From JBEIFW01 sp044370695 (GTDB taxonomy: Bacteria > Actinomycetota > Acidimicrobiia > Acidimicrobiales > Ilumatobacteraceae), in assembly GCA_044370695.1 (NCBI GenBank), contig JBILVB010000115.1, forward strand, positions 1 through 12,415: 12,415 nucleotides of DNA. Direction: 5' to 3'. How positions within the stretch are numbered: the first letter of the stretch is position 1; every line of letters begins with the position of its first letter. The notes beneath the pieces were generated by a model. The model was not told where the DNA came from, did not search any database, and saw only the letters and a list, made by a program, of their open reading frames with translations. Shown piece by piece: positions 5,190 through 11,808 of the stretch. Both the position numbers and the translations under genes were made by a program.

Positions 5190-6506
5190 GTGGACGAGGT
5201 GGATCCGGCAGACCCGGTGGATCTGGCGTGGCAGCGGCTGCGAGCGGCGCAGATCGCTGCGTGTGACGATGCAGGTCTGCGCGAGCTCGGTGGCCTGTTG
5301 GCTCGGGTGCGTGGCGCGCTCGACGTGGTGGATGGCGCATTGACTCGTCGGGCCGACGAGCTGGCGGCCACCGGTGCGGGGATCGACGGCCGGATGTTCC
5401 AGCGCTGGCATGGGGCGCGCTCCGATCGCGGGGCGCGCCAAGCGGTCGAACGCGCCGTCGTGATGGGCGCGGTACCCGAACTGGAGGCGGGGGTGGCGTC
5501 CGGCGAACTGGGGGTAGCGCACGCCGACGCCGTTGCGAAAGCGGTCGCGCAGGCGGCGCCCGAGGTGCGTGCGGAGTTGCTGGGCTCCGGGCCGTGGCTC
5601 GCGGGTCAGGCGAAGCGGTTGTCGCCGGAGGAACTGGAGCGCACGGTGCGTCGTGAGGCCGAACGGCTCGCCGAGCTCGATGCGTCGGAGCGCCTGGCCC
5701 GGCAGCGAGAACGATCGGGGGTGCGTCGGTGGGTGGATCGTGACGGGATGCATCACCTGCATGCCGAACTCGACGCCGAACGCGGCGCCCGGGTGTGGGC
5801 GGCGCTCGAAGCCGCGATCGAGACGGTGTTCCATCGTGCTCATCCTGAGGATCCGGCCGGTCGGGCGCCCACCGGAGGGCTGCGACACGAACGGTTCACC
5901 GCCGACGCGCTCGTCGAGCTGTGCACCCGTACCGGCAGCAGCGGGGTGCAAGGGACCGAGTTGGTGGTGTTGATCGACGAGACGTCGCTACGGGCCGGGC
6001 TCGAGCACGCGGGCACGATCTGCGAGACCGGTGCCGGGGTGCCGCTGCCGGTGGCGACGATCCGGAAACTGTTGTGCGAAGCCACGATCTACCCGCTCGT
6101 GCTCGGTGGTGACGGGCGCGTCCTCGACCACGGCGCAGGCCGGCGACTCGCGTCGCGCGAGCAGCGCCGAGCGTTACGAGCGATGTACCGCACGTGCGCA
6201 TGGCCCGGGTGCACCGTGACGTTCGGGAGCTGTCACATCCATCACACCGCGCCGTTCGCGTGGAACGAACGCACCAACCTCGCCGAGCTGGTCCCGGTGT
6301 GCAGTCATCACCACCACCGGATCCACGACCTCGGCTGGCACCTCGCCCTCGACCACGAGCGCGCCGTCAGCATCCACGCTCCCGACGGCCGGATCGTCGA
6401 ACGGCGTCGCTTCAGCTCCGACGCGAGGGCGCAGGCCGATGTGGTGCGGCCCGACCGGGGGCCGTCGGCCGTCGATCGGGCACTCGCCCCGGCCCGGCGG
6501 GAGTAG
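5190..6506 (+). CDS. DUF222 / HNH endonuclease domain protein (13E12 repeat family)
   Basis: Protein of 438 aa with a DUF222 region (about 10-300) followed by a carboxy-terminal HNH nuclease domain, the standard architecture of the 13E12/REP13E12 family that is present in many copies in actinobacteria. HNH features: C336 and C341 of the first zinc pair, the C-H-I-H-H segment (348-352), N363 in RTNLAELVPVC, C371 and the histidine cluster with RIHD ending at H379. All elements look intact, so a metal-dependent DNA-cutting activity is plausible; the cellular role of the family is not settled. The GTG at 5190 is chosen because it sits 7 bases after a TAGGCT -10 and at the family's usual beginning; the frame is open further upstream but lacks domain character. 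A LexA-box-like site overlaps the promoter. A decayed second copy of part of this gene lies at 3900-4080. In Mycobacterium tuberculosis REP13E12 elements serve as integration sites for prophage phiRv1. Confidence 0.92.
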   Translation: MDEVDPADPVDLAWQRLRAAQIAACDDAGLRELGGLLARVRGALDVVDGALTRRADELAATGAGIDGRMFQRWHGARSDRGARQAVERAVVMGAVPELEAGVASGELGVAHADAVAKAVAQAAPEVRAELLGSGPWLAGQAKRLSPEELERTVRREAERLAELDASERLARQRERSGVRRWVDRDGMHHLHAELDAERGARVWAALEAAIETVFHRAHPEDPAGRAPTGGLRHERFTADALVELCTRTGSSGVQGTELVVLIDETSLRAGLEHAGTICETGAGVPLPVATIRKLLCEATIYPLVLGGDGRVLDHGAGRRLASREQRRALRAMYRTCAWPGCTVTFGSCHIHHTAPFAWNERTNLAELVPVCSHHHHRIHDLGWHLALDHERAVSIHAPDGRIVERRRFSSDARAQADVVRPDRGPSAVDRALAPARRE

Positions 6507-6528
6507 CCCGGGACAGCGCGGCCGGGGC
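6486..6528 (+). terminator. Candidate hairpin terminator at the end of the HNH gene
   Basis: A perfect 9-bp inverted repeat, GCCCCGGCC (6486-6494) and GGCCGGGGC (6520-6528), brackets the HNH stop codon, with a second small hairpin CGGG-AGTAG-CCCG (6498-6510) inside the loop. There is no T-run after it, which is common in GC-rich genomes, so terminator activity is only probable. Confidence 0.35.
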
Positions 6529-6633
6529 CACACAGCGAGGGCAGCAGCTACCGAGGACGATCCGGTCGGACGTCGATTGCACCGGCGCCGTGTTCGGCAC
6601 GTCGTGACTTCAGCGTCCGTGGAGCAGCGCGCC

Positions 6634-6662
6634 TCGACCCTCCGGCGAGAAGCTTCTAGGTT
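6634..6662 (+). promoter_or_regulatory. Retained leaderless-type promoter of a truncated gene
   Basis: TCGACC (6634-6639) and TAGGTT (6657-6662, TAnnnT type) are 17 bp apart, and a GTG codon follows at 6669, six bases after the -10. The spacing is nearly the same as at the HNH gene. The GTG opens the epimerase-like stub, so the promoter appears to have outlived its gene. Confidence 0.45.
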
Positions 6663-6668
6663 CGAGGC

Positions 6669-6764
6669 GTGCCGCAGCCGATCGCGTCCTCGATCGTCGG
6701 CGTACGGACGAAGCTGCTCGAGCCCCATGTCGACGACCGGGGTCTCCTCACCGAGGTCTTCCGT
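6669..6764 (+). pseudogene. N-terminal stub of a dTDP-4-dehydrorhamnose 3,5-epimerase-like (RmlC/cupin) gene
   Basis: The first 32 codons from the GTG read VPQPIASSIVGVRTKLLE, then PHVDDRGLLTEVFR, which resembles the start of RmlC-type NDP-sugar epimerases, where a 'G-V-x-x-K-x-L' strand is followed by D-(E/D)-R-G-x-(L/F)-x-E-x-(F/L)-R. After VFR the frame stays open by chance but turns into an arginine-rich stretch without any cupin features, exactly where the opposite-strand oxidoreductase stub ends. The gene has therefore lost about four fifths of its length. Family assignment rests on a short segment; another cupin with the same beginning is possible. Confidence 0.5.
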
Positions 6765-6843
6765 GGACGTCGACGCCGAGCGAGACCAGATCGCGTAGGA
6801 TCACGCAGCCCCAGCGCCCACATCCGACGAGCCCGACCGGCAG
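6763..6843 (-). pseudogene. N-terminal stub of a Gfo/Idh/MocA-type NAD(P)-dependent oxidoreductase gene
   Basis: On the minus strand 27 codons read LPVGLVGCGRWG, then CVILRDLVSLGVDVH. This is the first strand, the GxGxxG dinucleotide-binding loop (GCGRWG) and first helix of a Rossmann fold as in Gfo/Idh/MocA oxidoreductases, ending at the second strand. The frame then runs into the reverse of the epimerase stub and stops at 6748. The ancestral start codon near 6843 now reads CTG, so initiation is probably lost too. Such oxidoreductases often accompany nucleotide-sugar genes, which fits the neighbouring stub. Confidence 0.55.
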
Positions 6844-6901
6844 GCCGCGTGTGGCGAGGAGCGTGGCATCTCGTCGGGCGTAATCGGCGCCGCAGTGTAC
6901 G

Positions 6902-6927
6902 GACCGGATCCGGGATCCGATCGGGTC
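6902..6927. repeat. Imperfect inverted repeat upstream of the PhyH gene
   Basis: GACCGGATC (6902-6910) and GATCGGGTC (6919-6927) form arms of 9 bp with one mismatch and an 8-base spacer, 107 bp before the PhyH start. It could be an operator or nothing. Apart from this repeat, nothing recognisable was seen in 6844-7033 other than the ribosome binding site of the next gene. Confidence 0.25.
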
Positions 6928-7033
6928 GGTGCCGTTCCGCCCGCATCCGCACCCTTCGGCTCGCCCGCCGTTTGCGGCGTCCCCCGGCGGCTGGCGAGTC
7001 TGTGCCGGGCAGGGCGCGACGAGGAGTGGGTCG

Positions 7034-7888
7034 ATGATCATCGAAGGCCGGGGCGGCGACGCCGAACTGCACGAGACGTACGCCGAGATCCGTGCGCTCG
7101 GGCTCGTCGAACACCTGGCCGAACTCGAGGCGTTCGGCTACACGGTGATCGAGAACGCCCTCGCTGCGGACCTCACGATTGCGTTGCGGGACACGATCGT
7201 TCGCATCGTCGAGGAGCGTTCGGGGCGCCGTCTCGACCTCGACCACGAGACCGACTACGCAGGTCAGCAGTTCCAGCCCTATCTGCTGTACACCGACCCG
7301 GTGTTCAAACAGGCGGTGCTCAATCCGGCCCCGCTCGCGCTGATCACCTACCTGCTCGGCCGACACTGCGTGCTGTCGAGCCTGGGCTGCCACCTCAAGG
7401 GCCCCGGCGGCCACGGTCTCGTGCTCCACAGCGACCAGGCCAACGGGGTGCCGCAACCGTTCCCGGCGATGTCGCTCGTCGCCAACTGCAACTACGCCCT
7501 CACGGACTACACGCTCGAAGCGGGCGCACTCGCCATGGTGCCCGGCAGCCATCGCCGTCACCGCCAGCCCACCCGCCAGGAGTTGCGTCTCGACAGCCCC
7601 GAGGCGATCCCGATCGAGGTGCCCGCCGGGTCGGCGGTGGTCTGGCACGGCGCGACCTGGCACGGCTCGTATCCCCGCCGGATCCCGGGGTTGCGGGTCA
7701 ACCTGTCGACCTTCTTCTGCCGGCCGTACCTGCTGGCGCAGGAGAACTACCGCGACCATCTACCGCCCGGTTACCTCGACGGTGAGGACCCGCGCCTCGG
7801 CCGCCTGCTCGGCACGGAGCTGGCGTACGGCTGGACGGAGGATGGGCCGACGAAACCCTTTGCACCACAACACTCCTGGCTGGCCTGA
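7034..7888 (+). CDS. Phytanoyl-CoA dioxygenase (PhyH) family oxygenase
   Basis: Predicted soluble Fe(II)/2-oxoglutarate-dependent oxygenase, 284 aa, a normal length for PhyH proteins. It would hydroxylate a small molecule or acyl-CoA while converting 2-oxoglutarate to succinate and CO2. The iron facial triad is visible as H132-S-D134 in LHSDQANG and distal H210 in WHGATWHGSYPRR; R221 in GLRVNLS fits the 2-oxoglutarate-binding arginine. A jelly-roll strand with GALAMVPGSHRRH (164-176) is typical of the family, where the GSH segment precedes the distal histidine. The ATG is supported by GAGGAG at 7021-7026, 7 nt upstream; the longer open frame from 6929 has no family character. The gene stands alone on the plus strand, convergent with the CoA-transferase gene 42 bp away. 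The substrate is unknown; the neighbouring CoA-related genes make an acyl-CoA or a modified acid reasonable. Confidence 0.9.
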   Translation: MIIEGRGGDAELHETYAEIRALGLVEHLAELEAFGYTVIENALAADLTIALRDTIVRIVEERSGRRLDLDHETDYAGQQFQPYLLYTDPVFKQAVLNPAPLALITYLLGRHCVLSSLGCHLKGPGGHGLVLHSDQANGVPQPFPAMSLVANCNYALTDYTLEAGALAMVPGSHRRHRQPTRQELRLDSPEAIPIEVPAGSAVVWHGATWHGSYPRRIPGLRVNLSTFFCRPYLLAQENYRDHLPPGYLDGEDPRLGRLLGTELAYGWTEDGPTKPFAPQHSWLA

Positions 7889-7910
7889 GGGTGCTGGCGC
7901 CCAGGCCGGC
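7879..7910. terminator. Candidate bidirectional hairpin terminator between PhyH and CoA-transferase genes
   Basis: GCTGGCCTG (7879-7887) pairs with CAGGCCGGC (7902-7910) over 9 bp including one G-T pair, with a 14-base loop. It overlaps the PhyH stop codon and lies 20 bp before the convergent CoA-transferase stop. A position between two converging genes is where a shared terminator is expected. There is no T-run. Confidence 0.4.
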
Positions 7911-7930
7911 AGCAGCGCGCGCAGTCTCGG

Positions 7931-10225
7931 TCACAGGCCGTAGGCGGCCGGCGAGGCCAGCGTCCCGCCGATCACCTTGGCCGCACGCCATTCGGCGAGG
8001 CGGGCTGCGTCGCAGCCGACCCGTTCGGTGAGGATCTCGTCGGTGTGCTCGTCGAACATCGGGGCGCGCCGGCGCGTCGTGGTCGGCCGGCCGTCGATGA
8101 CGAACGGAGCCCGAACGTGGCGCATCGGTCCGGTCACGGGATGGTCGACGATCTCGAATCGATCGGCGAGGCGGGGATCGACCGCGGCGTCGAGCACTTC
8201 GTTCACGACCTCGGCCGCGCCGCCGGCGGCCCGCACGGCATCGACGATCTCGGCCCAGGGCCGGCCTTCGTTGGCGCGCATCGCCTCCGTGACCGCTGCC
8301 GTGGCGTGTTCGGCACCGACGACCGCCACCCAGCGTCCGTCCGCCGCGGCCACGAAGCCGGAGACGGCCGCAGCCGGCTCCCGATTGCCCATCCGCCCGA
8401 TGTCGCGGCCCCGCCCGGACGCGACGACGAGGCCCTCACCGAGCTCCATCCACATCGCCTCCATGTGCGACACGTCGAGCTCGCTGCCCGTGCCGGTGCG
8501 GTCGCGCCGCTCGATGCCGGACAGGATCGCGAGCGCCGCGTGCACCCCGGCAACCGGATCGGGCCAGTACAGGTCGGAGATCCGGGCGCCCTCGTCGTCG
8601 TAGCCGAACCGGGCGCCGAAGCCGCCCATCCCCTCCACGACGGTGCCGTAGCCGGCGGCGTGGCTGTAGGGGCCCTCGCAACCGAAGGCGGGCATCCGCA
8701 CGACCACGATCCCCGGGTTGACCGCCACCAGGTCGTCGAAGCCGATGCCGAGGTCCGGCAAGACCTTCGCGGTGAAGTTGCACAGCACGGCGTCAGCGGA
8801 CCGGGCCAACTCCAGGAACAGCGCCCGGCCCTCGGGGGCCGAGAGGTTCGCCACCACGCCGCGCTTGTTGCGGTTGACCGTGTTGTGGACGGCGCTCGCC
8901 TCGAACCACCGGTTGTCGACCCGCAAGGCCGCGAGCCGATCCGGGTCGCTGTCGGCATGCAGCCGCAGGACGCGGTAGCCCTCGAACGGGCGCATGGCCT
9001 CGAACTTCACGACGTCGACCCCGAGCGAGCCGAGCAGGTTCCCCACGAACGGACCGGCCCAGGCCGTCGTCACCTCCAGCAACCGCAGCCCCTCGAGCGG
9101 CCGGCGCGTCACCGGCGTACGCCCCGCAGCGAGCACGGCGGCGATCTCCGGGGATCCGTCGTCGGCGCCGGTGGCTCGCACCCGCTGGTCGGCCACCGGT
9201 AGCCCGACGGTGCGGAACGGCCGGACGGGACCGGTGAGCGGCCCGTCGTCGGTGTCGATCGGGCCGAGGAACCCTCGGGCGGCCAGATGCGGATCGGCGA
9301 GCGCTTCGGTCCCGGTCATCACCTTGCCGACCGTCCACGGGGTGTCGAGGGCGAGCTCGAAGATCTCCGCCTTCGTGCGCTCGGCGTACCACCCCTCGAT
9401 GCGCTCCCACACCTCGCCGATGCGGGTCGCGCGCCCGAGCCGGGTGCGGTACGCGTCGTCGGCCATCCACTCGGGGATCCCGTACAGCAGGCACTGCATC
9501 TCCCAGTCGAGATCCCGGAAGCTGCCCGGCACGACGTGGCCGTCCTTGCAGGGCAGCGCCCCGCCCGGGAACGCCGTCACCGGGAACGGTCCGGTGGGCG
9601 CCCAGCGCCGGCCGGACACCATCCCGTCGGCGAAGTGCAGTTCGCAGCCGGTGATCAGCGCCGCCGTCCACGAGACGTCGAGATGGCGCACGCCGGGCAG
9701 GCGCAGTGCGGCCAGCGCGCCGACGGCGGCCGTGGCCCCCGCCTGGTATTGCGCCTGCCATCCGGGCAGGCGGATCGGCTCGCGACCCGGGTCGCCCTGG
9801 ACACCGATGATCCCGCTGCGGGCCTGCGCCAACACGTCGTGGTCGATACCGCCGGGCTCGCCGTCGAAGCCGAACGGCGAGAGCGTCACGAGCAGTGGTG
9901 CGCCGTTGCGCAGGGCGGTGTCCGGCGCCGACGGATCGAGTTGGGTGCGCACCCGGTCGTCGAGGACCACGTCGGCCCAGCCGGGGGCGACCGCGCCGAG
10001 CGACACGTTGTGCTTCCCGGCTGCGAGGTGCACGTACAGCGGCGACGTCCCCGCGAGTGGCTCGCCGTCGACCGGGGTGCGCCGGGCCGGATCACCACCG
10101 GGCGGTTCGACCTTCACCACCGTGGCGCCGAGCATCGCCAGCAGCCGGCCGGCGTACGGGCCGGCGATGCCGGCGGCGAGTTCGAGCACGTGCAGGCCGG
10201 CGAGCGGCGGTTCCCCTTCAGCCAC
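7931..10225 (-). CDS. Double-length CaiB/BaiF family III CoA-transferase
   Basis: Cytoplasmic CoA-transferase of 764 aa, about twice the usual 380-430, made of two tandem CaiB/BaiF (family III) modules. Module 1 spans about 5-345 (GLHVLELAAGIAGPYAGRLL, GATVVKVEPPGGDPAR) and module 2 about 377-735 (GLRLLEVTTAWAGPFVGNLL, GVDVVKFEAMRPFEGYR, NRNKRGVVANLSAPEGR). In module 2 the catalytic aspartate of the family is present as D556 in YWPDPVAGVHAAL, followed by RTGTGSELDVSHMEA. In module 1 the matching place reads WQAQYQAGATAAV, without an acidic residue, so only module 2 looks able to form the acyl-enzyme anhydride. Such enzymes move CoA between carboxylic acids without free CoA. The start is a GTG at 10225 with a weak ribosome binding site. 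It follows the hydratase gene by 33 bp on the same strand, so probably shares its transcript. The substrate is unknown; a ring-derived or branched acid would fit the neighbours. Confidence 0.93.
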   Translation of the reverse strand: MAEGEPPLAGLHVLELAAGIAGPYAGRLLAMLGATVVKVEPPGGDPARRTPVDGEPLAGTSPLYVHLAAGKHNVSLGAVAPGWADVVLDDRVRTQLDPSAPDTALRNGAPLLVTLSPFGFDGEPGGIDHDVLAQARSGIIGVQGDPGREPIRLPGWQAQYQAGATAAVGALAALRLPGVRHLDVSWTAALITGCELHFADGMVSGRRWAPTGPFPVTAFPGGALPCKDGHVVPGSFRDLDWEMQCLLYGIPEWMADDAYRTRLGRATRIGEVWERIEGWYAERTKAEIFELALDTPWTVGKVMTGTEALADPHLAARGFLGPIDTDDGPLTGPVRPFRTVGLPVADQRVRATGADDGSPEIAAVLAAGRTPVTRRPLEGLRLLEVTTAWAGPFVGNLLGSLGVDVVKFEAMRPFEGYRVLRLHADSDPDRLAALRVDNRWFEASAVHNTVNRNKRGVVANLSAPEGRALFLELARSADAVLCNFTAKVLPDLGIGFDDLVAVNPGIVVVRMPAFGCEGPYSHAAGYGTVVEGMGGFGARFGYDDEGARISDLYWPDPVAGVHAALAILSGIERRDRTGTGSELDVSHMEAMWMELGEGLVVASGRGRDIGRMGNREPAAAVSGFVAAADGRWVAVVGAEHATAAVTEAMRANEGRPWAEIVDAVRAAGGAAEVVNEVLDAAVDPRLADRFEIVDHPVTGPMRHVRAPFVIDGRPTTTRRRAPMFDEHTDEILTERVGCDAARLAEWRAAKVIGGTLASPAAYGL

Positions 10226-10258
10226 GCCGGCCGTTGTAGCAGGCCCGGTGCCGGTCGA

Positions 10259-11068
10259 TCAGGCCTCGTGGTGCGTGCGCACCTCGCCGAGCTCGCCGAA
10301 GGTGGCCACCGCAGTCGTGCCCGCGGGGAAGTTCGCCATCGGCCCGAGCGAACCGGTCATGACGACGTCGCCGGGCTCGAGCGGGTCGCCCTCCTCGGCG
10401 AGCCGGCGCGCCAGCCACAGCGCCGCCCGGTACGGGTGGCCGAGGCAGGCCCGTCCGGTTCCCTGCGACACGACGGCACCGTCGACGCTGAGCCGGAGGG
10501 TGACGTCACCGAGTTCGATCGCGTCGGGTCGTACCGGCCGGGTACCGAGCACGAACAGCGCACTCGAGGCGTTGTCGGCGACGGTGTCCACGATCGAGAT
10601 GTCCCAGCCGGCGATGCGCGAACCGACCACCTCGATCGCCGGAAGCGCGAACTCGACGGCCCGCAGCAGTTCCGGGAGTGCGAGGTCGGGCTGGTCGAGC
10701 CGCCGGCCGACGACGAGGGCGACCTCGCCCTCGACACGGGCCTGCAGGGCGCGCCCGGCGGCCACCGGTTCGCCGTCGACGAGACACATGTCGGCGAACA
10801 GGGCGCCGAAGTCGGGCTGGTCGACGCCGAACTGCCGCTGCACCACGGGGTTGGTGAGCCCGATCTTGCGCCCGATCACGCGCCGGCCCTCGCCGATCCA
10901 CCGCTGGGTGTTGTGACGCTGCACGGCGTAGGCGCTCACGACGTCACCGGGTTCGAACTCGTCGCGAATCGGGGCGATCGGCCCGGCGGCGTACGCGTCG
11001 GCAAGGCGGTCGGCGACGGCGACGATCGTGGAGTGATCGACCGGTCGGTTCGATGCGTGCGGCTGCAT
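10259..11068 (-). CDS. 2-keto-4-pentenoate hydratase (MhpD/HsaE-like, FAH superfamily)
   Basis: Predicted hydratase of 269 aa that adds water to 2-hydroxypenta-2,4-dienoate-type products of aromatic meta-cleavage, giving 4-hydroxy-2-oxo acids for an aldolase. Related 4-oxalocrotonate decarboxylases share the fold and cannot be fully excluded. Signatures: GRKIGLTNPVVQRQFGVDQP (67-86), the metal-binding acidic residues E113 and E115 in RVEGEVALVVG with E146 in ALPAIEVVGSRI, DNASSA (165-170), and VMTGSLG (236-242). The ATG at 11068 is preceded by AGGAGGA at 7 nt spacing, so it is preferred over the open frame reaching 11119. It is third in the minus-strand run: 105 bp after the flavodoxin-like gene and 33 bp before the CoA-transferase gene. 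The aldolase and dehydrogenase that usually follow in such pathways are not next to it, so the product may feed genes elsewhere. Confidence 0.9.
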   Translation of the reverse strand: MQPHASNRPVDHSTIVAVADRLADAYAAGPIAPIRDEFEPGDVVSAYAVQRHNTQRWIGEGRRVIGRKIGLTNPVVQRQFGVDQPDFGALFADMCLVDGEPVAAGRALQARVEGEVALVVGRRLDQPDLALPELLRAVEFALPAIEVVGSRIAGWDISIVDTVADNASSALFVLGTRPVRPDAIELGDVTLRLSVDGAVVSQGTGRACLGHPYRAALWLARRLAEEGDPLEPGDVVMTGSLGPMANFPAGTTAVATFGELGEVRTHHEA

Positions 11069-11173
11069 CGGGCTCTCCTCCTGTGCCGGGAAGCGCCCGC
11101 ACTGTCCCGGCGGGGCCATCCCACTGTCAAGACCGTCCCGGCCGCGCTCGTCACCACGAGTTCGCAGGCGTGG

Positions 11174-11752
11174 TCAACCGCTGCGATCGGCGGCCTGCCA
11201 GAGCTCGATCAGGCGGACCACGTCGTCGGCGAAGTGGTCGACGGCCTCCCAATCGGTGAACTCGTGGTCGGCGCCGGTGTCGGTGGGGCCGCCGCTGCGC
11301 TGCGCGATCGAGCGCATGAGCCGTCGCTTCAGCCAGCCGTAACGGGTGTAGGCGAGCGCACCCCCGAACAGACCGACGATGTCGGGGTGCACCCGGGTGG
11401 CAACCAACAGTTGCTGCAGGTAGTGGTGGGCCTCGGCGGCATGGGCCGCGTCGTCGGTGGCGGAGGCCAGGCTCACCTGGAACAGGGCGAACGGTGTGCG
11501 CCCGATGGCCTCGCCGTGGTGCGCGAGCCAGCGCGTGAGCGCTCGGCTGTGATGCCCGGCGTGGATCGAGTCGCCGACCACGACGGCGTCGAAGCCGTGC
11601 GGTTCCGGCGCGTGCGCAACCTCGAGCAACTCGACGGCGATCCCGCCCCTGCGCAACCGGTCGGCGATTCGCTCGGCGATCTTCGCGGTCTGACCGTCGG
11701 CCGAGTGGTACGCGACCAGCACCCGCCGGTGATCCGTCGCGGCGCGATCCAT
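11174..11752 (-). CDS. HemG-like flavodoxin domain protein
   Basis: Flavodoxin-fold protein of 192 aa similar to HemG, the menaquinone-linked protoporphyrinogen IX dehydrogenase. The FMN phosphate loop is HSADGQTAKIAERIAD (16-31). VVVGDSIHAGHHSRALTRWL (57-76) matches the 'ASI-x-x-GH' segment of HemG, FALFQVSLAS (88-97) its 'FFSVNL' strand, FGGALAYTRYGWLKRRLM (129-146) its 'GAL-x-Y-x-x-Y' segment, and SGGPTDTGADHEFTDWEAV (153-171) its 'SGG-x-TDT...TDWE' carboxy-terminal signature. Known HemG acts at the inner membrane in heme synthesis. Here it lies 56 bp behind a flavin-dependent monooxygenase and before a catabolic hydratase, with no heme genes nearby, so another flavodoxin-type electron-transfer job is possible. 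The ATG at 11752 starts just before the first strand; a longer frame to 11998 overlaps the monooxygenase gene and is rejected. The ribosome binding site is weak. Confidence 0.82.
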   Translation of the reverse strand: MDRAATDHRRVLVAYHSADGQTAKIAERIADRLRRGGIAVELLEVAHAPEPHGFDAVVVGDSIHAGHHSRALTRWLAHHGEAIGRTPFALFQVSLASATDDAAHAAEAHHYLQQLLVATRVHPDIVGLFGGALAYTRYGWLKRRLMRSIAQRSGGPTDTGADHEFTDWEAVDHFADDVVRLIELWQAADRSG

Positions 11753-11808
11753 GCCTGCACGTTGCCCGGTGCGCCTCCGGTCGGGACAGGGTCCAACGGC
11801 CGGAGGGG

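Noticed and set aside
6650..6665. GTTCGA next to the second promoter as another LexA box
   Set aside because: The left half (AAGCTT) matches TCGAAC too poorly, so only a half site is present.
6669..7037. A complete 122-aa gene from the GTG at 6669
   Set aside because: Only the first 32 residues look like a protein family; the rest is arginine-rich chance translation that overlaps the opposite-strand stub and the PhyH start.
8994..10916. Open frame of 640 codons on the plus strand, rich in Ser, Pro and Arg
   Set aside because: Mirror of the CoA-transferase and hydratase genes, whose motifs are clear on the minus strand.
11774..11806. CCTCCGG / CCGGAGG inverted repeat as terminator between the monooxygenase and flavodoxin-like genes
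   Set aside because: Seven-bp arms with a 19-base loop and no T-run, between two same-strand genes 56 bp apart that are probably cotranscribed.
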